A stretch of DNA of 64,000 nt from Nocardioides luteus (GTDB taxonomy: Bacteria > Actinomycetota > Actinomycetes > Propionibacteriales > Nocardioidaceae). This document shows positions 60,834 to 64,000 of this stretch, piece after piece. The translations under genes were made by a program, and so were the position numbers. The notes below the pieces were generated by a model, which ran no database searches, was not told where the DNA came from, and worked only from the letters and a program-made list of their open reading frames with translations. Numbering within the stretch: position 1 is the first letter of the stretch; the number at the start of each line of letters is the position of its first letter. The DNA is taken from contig NZ_JZDQ02000031.1 of NCBI RefSeq assembly GCF_000960475.2, forward strand, positions 1-64,000. Reading direction: 5' to 3'.

Positions 60834-60849
60834 CGTGAGGCACGTCACA
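60834..60849 (+). promoter_or_regulatory. CRP/GlxR-like site upstream of the GAF regulator
   Basis: CGTGA-GGCACG-TCACA differs from TGTGA-N6-TCACA by one base. It lies 55 bp before the regulator's ATG. Confidence 0.5.
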
Positions 60850-60903
60850 GGGTGCTACCTTGGCAGGACCGAGCCTCAAGGGCCGGACTCCGAAGGGGGA
60901 GTG

Positions 60904-62127
60904 ATGGTTCGTAGCGATCTTCAGGAGCGCCGCATCAGCGCGGCGCGGGCCTGGACCGCCTTCGTGGAGAGCGGCGACGCGGCCGAGGACTTCGTCCGGC
61001 CGGAGATCCTGTCGAGCTGGACGCGTTCGGCGACGGCCATCAAGCCTGACGTACGTGAGGCGCCGCTGGCCGACGAGGACGAGACCCGGGAGATGTGGCG
61101 GGGATCGCCGCTCCAGGTGGCCGTCGAGCGGGTCGAGGAGGAGCTGCGGTGCACCGCCGACGACGGTGACCTGGTCATCGCGGTCACCGACCCGGACACG
61201 CGGGTGCTGTGGACGTACGGCGGCCGGGTGATGCGCCACAAGGCGGAGTCGGTCAACTTCGTGCCGGGCGGCCGCTGGGACGACCAGAGCGCCGGCACCA
61301 ACGCGCTCGACCTCGCCAACCGCACCAACTCGCCCTCGATGGTCTTCGGCCCCGAGCACTACGCGGAAGTCGTGCACAACTGGGTCTGCTGGGCGGCGCC
61401 GCTCCACGACCCGGTCACCGGCACGCACCTCGGCGTCCTCGACCTCTCCACGACCTGGGACCGCACCCACCCGATCGGGATGGCCACCGCCCGGGTGATG
61501 GCCCGCCTCATCGAGGGGGCGCTGCCGAAGATCCCGACCCCGCGGGAGGACGACGCGATCGAGCAGCCCGGCCTGCTGCTGACGCTGCTCGGCACCGCGG
61601 AGACCTGGCTCGACGGGCAGCGGCTGCTGCTCAACCGCCGCCAGACCGAGATCCTCGCCCTGCTCGCGCTCCACCCCGAAGGTCTCTCGCTGGAGCGGCT
61701 GCACGCGATGGTCTACGGCGACCAGGCGGTCACCTTCTCGACGCTGAAGGCCGAGGTCTCCCATCTGCGCCACGCCCTCGGCGGCCAGGTCGCGTCCAGG
61801 CCCTACCGCCTGCTGATGCCGGTCGCGACCGATGTCGACCAGGTCCTCACCCTGATCCGGCACGGCCGGGTGGCTGCTGCGGTGGAGTCGTACGGCGGTG
61901 ATCTCCTGCCCGGCACCAACAGCCCGGCGCTGGCCGAGATGGCCGAGTACGTCGCGGTCGCCCTGCGCGAGGCGCTGATCGCCGACCCGCAGCCGGACGC
62001 GGTGCTGCGCTACAGCGAGCTGGCTCCCTATGACACCGAGGTCGTCGACGTCTGTCTGCGCCGCCTCGGCGGGAGCGCCCACCCTGCGTTGCCCCTGCTC
62101 AGGGCACGTTTGGCCGCCAGCCACTGA
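60904..62127 (+). CDS. GAF domain-containing transcriptional regulator
   Basis: 407-residue regulator. Residues about 30-235 resemble the AcoR/Fis-type N-terminal region: PEILSSWTRS, then a GAF domain with GGRWDDQSAGTNALDLA (SAGTNA motif) and PLHDPVTGTHLGVLDLS. The C-terminal half has no sigma-54 ATPase domain; it instead has an OmpR-like winged-helix (LLLNRRQTEILALLALHPEGLSLERL region, then LKAEVSHLRHALGG). ATG 60904 follows GGGGGAG. It lies between coxDEF and coxSL, and regulation of the Mo hydroxylase by an aromatic or small-molecule ligand is inferred. Confidence 0.85.
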   Translation: MVRSDLQERRISAARAWTAFVESGDAAEDFVRPEILSSWTRSATAIKPDVREAPLADEDETREMWRGSPLQVAVERVEEELRCTADDGDLVIAVTDPDTRVLWTYGGRVMRHKAESVNFVPGGRWDDQSAGTNALDLANRTNSPSMVFGPEHYAEVVHNWVCWAAPLHDPVTGTHLGVLDLSTTWDRTHPIGMATARVMARLIEGALPKIPTPREDDAIEQPGLLLTLLGTAETWLDGQRLLLNRRQTEILALLALHPEGLSLERLHAMVYGDQAVTFSTLKAEVSHLRHALGGQVASRPYRLLMPVATDVDQVLTLIRHGRVAAAVESYGGDLLPGTNSPALAEMAEYVAVALREALIADPQPDAVLRYSELAPYDTEVVDVCLRRLGGSAHPALPLLRARLAASH

Positions 62128-62184
62128 CCAAGAAGAGGTAACCGGCAGCGCCAGCCAACCGGGGCCCAACCCTGCGCGTCCTAC

Positions 62185-62200
62185 TGTGATCTGGCCCACA
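62185..62200 (+). promoter_or_regulatory. CRP/GlxR-like site upstream of coxS
   Basis: TGTGA-TCTGGC-CCACA differs from TGTGA-N6-TCACA by one base. It sits 25 bp before the coxS start codon, inside ACTGTG-N10-CACAGT. Confidence 0.5.
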
Positions 62201-62225
62201 CAGTGACGTCTGGCAGGGAGACAAC

Positions 62226-62741
62226 ATGGCCCGGATCAGCATGCGCGTCGACGGTATGAAGGTCACCGACGACGTCGAACCGCGGACACTGCTCGTGCAG
62301 TATCTGCGCGAAGGACTCGGCAAGACCGGCACGGTGATCGGTTGCGACACCAGCAACTGCGGAGCCTGCACGGTCCATCTCGACGGCGACTCGGTGAAGT
62401 CGTGCAACGTGCTCGCGGTGCAGGCCGACGGGTGCGAGGTGACCACGATCGAGGGCCTCGCCGACACGGTCGAGGGCGACCTCCACCCCGTCCAGGAGGC
62501 GTTCCGCGAGTGTCATGGCCTGCAGTGCGGGTTCTGTACGCCCGGCATGATCATGCAGTCCGTCGACCTGCTCAAGCGCAACCCGCAGCCCAGCGAGGAC
62601 GAGATCCGTGAGGGCATCGAGGGGAACCTGTGCCGCTGCACGGGCTACCACAACATCGTCCGCGCGGTGCAGTACGCCAGCGGCCACCTCGCCACCGCCG
62701 CCAGCCCGCGCGGCGCGACCGAGGAGGTGGACGCGCTGTGA
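62226..62741 (+). CDS. coxS: CO dehydrogenase-like small subunit (2Fe-2S)
   Basis: 171-residue iron-sulfur subunit of a xanthine-oxidase-family molybdenum hydroxylase. The plant-type ferredoxin cluster ligands are in GCDTSNCGACTVHLDG plus SCNVL, and the second 2Fe-2S cluster is in LQCGFCTPGMIM and NLCRCTGYHNIV. All eight cysteines are present. ATG 62226 has CAGGGAG upstream. Its stop overlaps the coxL GTG by 4 nt; S before L is the form II gene order. Confidence 0.95.
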   Translation: MARISMRVDGMKVTDDVEPRTLLVQYLREGLGKTGTVIGCDTSNCGACTVHLDGDSVKSCNVLAVQADGCEVTTIEGLADTVEGDLHPVQEAFRECHGLQCGFCTPGMIMQSVDLLKRNPQPSEDEIREGIEGNLCRCTGYHNIVRAVQYASGHLATAASPRGATEEVDAL

Positions 62742-64000
62742 CTGCCGTCGAGGCTCGTCCGGAGCAGACCAACGAGATCGGCCGTGACCGGCGCCGCAAG
62801 GAGGACGCGCGCCTGATCACCGGTCGGACTCGCTGGACCGACAACATCAACCTGCCCGGGATGCTGCACCTGGCGATGGTGCGCAGCCCCTTCGCTCACG
62901 CCCGCATCACGGGCATCGACACCAGCGCCGCGGAGGAGTCCGAGGGCGTGGTGACCGTGCTGGCCGCCAAGGACTTCGACGAGACGCTCGGCGTCTGCAT
63001 CAACGCCTGGCCGATCACGCCCGACCAGAAGACGCCGGCCCACCCGCCGATCGCCTCCGACCGGGTCGCCTTCGCCGGTGAGATCGTCGCGGTCGTGGCC
63101 GCCCGCTCCGCGGCCGCCGCCCGGGACGCCGCCGAGATGGTCGAGGTCGACTACGAGGAGCTTCCCGCGGTCGTCTCCCTCGAGGAGGCGGTCAAGGACG
63201 AGGTGCTCGCCCACCCCGACCTCGGCACCAACAAGTCCGCGCTGTGGGTCTTCGACAGCGCGCAGGCCGGCACCGGCGGCAGCGTCGACGAGGCGATCTC
63301 GGCGGCCCGCACCGACGGGATCGTCCTCGAGCGGACCTACCGCCAGCAGCGCCTGATCCCGGCCTTCATGGAGCCGCGCAGCGTCGTGTGCGACCCGACC
63401 GGCGAGCAGATCACCGTCTGGAGCGCCACCCAGATCCCGCACATCCTGCGGTTCGCGTTCGCCGCGACCACCGGGGTGCCCGAGTCGAAGATCCGGGTGA
63501 TCGCCCCCGACGTCGGCGGTGGCTTCGGCGGCAAGCTCCAGCAGACGCCCGAGGAGATGATCGTCTTCGCGCTGGCCCGACGGCTCGGCAAGCCGGTGAA
63601 GTACACCGAGACCCGCTCGGAGTCGCTGCTTTCCGCTCACCACGGGCGGGACCAGATCCAGAAGCTGACCCTCTCGGCCACCAAGGACGGTCAGGTCACC
63701 GGGCTCAAGGTCGAGCTCGACGCCAACCTGGGCGCCTACGTCGCCATCGTCGGCGGCGGTGTCCCGGTGCTCGGCGCGTTCATGTTCAACGCGATCTACA
63801 AGTTCCCGGCCTACCAGTTCAACTGCCAGACGGTGTTCACCAACACCACCTGGACCGACGCCTACCGCGGCGCGGGGCGGCCGGAGGCGACGTACGCCAT
63901 CGAGCGGCTGATGGACGAGCTGGCCGCCGAGGTCGGGGTCGACCCGCTCGCGATCCGGGAGAAGAACTGGATCAAGCACGAGGAGTTCCCCTTCACGACC
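62738..64000 (+). CDS. coxL: CO dehydrogenase-like large subunit, form II (partial, runs off the window)
   Basis: First 421 codons of a molybdopterin-binding large subunit. RRKEDARLITGRTRWTDN at the N-terminus, DVGGGFGGKLQ and the active-site loop AYRGAGR at residues 375-381 are seen. Form I, the proven CO-oxidising enzymes, carries AYxCSFR in this loop, so this is form II, whose physiological substrate is unsettled. GTG 62738 overlaps the coxS stop. The rest of coxL, and probably coxM, lie beyond 64000. Confidence 0.94.
   Translation, partial: MTAVEARPEQTNEIGRDRRRKEDARLITGRTRWTDNINLPGMLHLAMVRSPFAHARITGIDTSAAEESEGVVTVLAAKDFDETLGVCINAWPITPDQKTPAHPPIASDRVAFAGEIVAVVAARSAAAARDAAEMVEVDYEELPAVVSLEEAVKDEVLAHPDLGTNKSALWVFDSAQAGTGGSVDEAISAARTDGIVLERTYRQQRLIPAFMEPRSVVCDPTGEQITVWSATQIPHILRFAFAATTGVPESKIRVIAPDVGGGFGGKLQQTPEEMIVFALARRLGKPVKYTETRSESLLSAHHGRDQIQKLTLSATKDGQVTGLKVELDANLGAYVAIVGGGVPVLGAFMFNAIYKFPAYQFNCQTVFTNTTWTDAYRGAGRPEATYAIERLMDELAAEVGVDPLAIREKNWIKHEEFPFTT

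Noticed and set aside
62738..64000. True (form I) aerobic CO dehydrogenase
   Set aside because: The active-site loop reads AYRGAGR, not AYxCSFR, and the gene order is S-L.

Overview
The window is high-GC chromosomal DNA from an actinobacterium, most likely a member of the Nocardioidaceae (Nocardioides or a close relative; this is an inference from gene content and style). Lineage markers are mycothiol biosynthesis (mshA), CarD, SenX3-RegX3, an F420-type LLM flavoprotein, a HAIR site before lon, GTG starts and many 4-nt ATGA/GTGA stop-start overlaps. I see no prophage, integrase, transposase or CRISPR array. It reads as core chromosome with some accessory metabolism at the right end.

Left part (1-18.5 kb): a class II aldolase, typA, an M4 protease fused to an emfourin-like domain, an Asp/Glu racemase homologue lacking its second cysteine, and an SDR. 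mshA follows, with a thiol-stress (sigma-R type) promoter. mshA-ybjN, phoU/senX3-regX3 and gpmA resemble the mycobacterial mshA-gpm1-senX3-regX3 neighbourhood, but here a DMT exporter, a GlxA-type regulator, an MFS transporter and a large secreted beta-repeat protein lie between them. A PHO box sits between senX3 and phoU.

Middle (18.5-45 kb): carD, a degenerate IspD-like gene convergent with ispD, an orphan nirD, ispF-cysS-rlmB, a membrane metallophosphatase, and an amino-acid ABC operon (permease, ATPase, anchored binding protein). Then come tRNA-Thr, pyridoxal kinase, rhomboid protease, ung, an LLM flavoprotein, a GltS-like FMN protein, the trehalose genes otsA and otsB flanking a DUF3263 gene and a LytR_C gene, lon with HAIR plus sigma-R promoter, a cysteine hydrolase coupled to a GlxA regulator, and a divergent oxidoreductase/LysR pair.

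Right part (45.5-64 kb): a SAM riboswitch before threonine synthase, a GDSL hydrolase, two tandem acyl-CoA synthetases (the downstream copy degenerate, the upstream one with a KstR-like operator), and an ECF42 sigma factor with three DGPF/YCII proteins and a matching promoter. groEL carries two CIRCE elements. The window closes with a form II (AYRGAGR) CO-dehydrogenase-like cluster: mocA-like, coxD, coxE, coxF, a GAF regulator, coxS and the 5' part of coxL.

The most unusual signal is a set of intergenic repeat arrays built as direct units followed by inverted units. Two of them (16.03-16.11 kb and 58.52-58.60 kb) align with identical segment lengths and compensatory changes in the pairing cores. 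The second lies inside the 5' end of coxE and appears to be translated.
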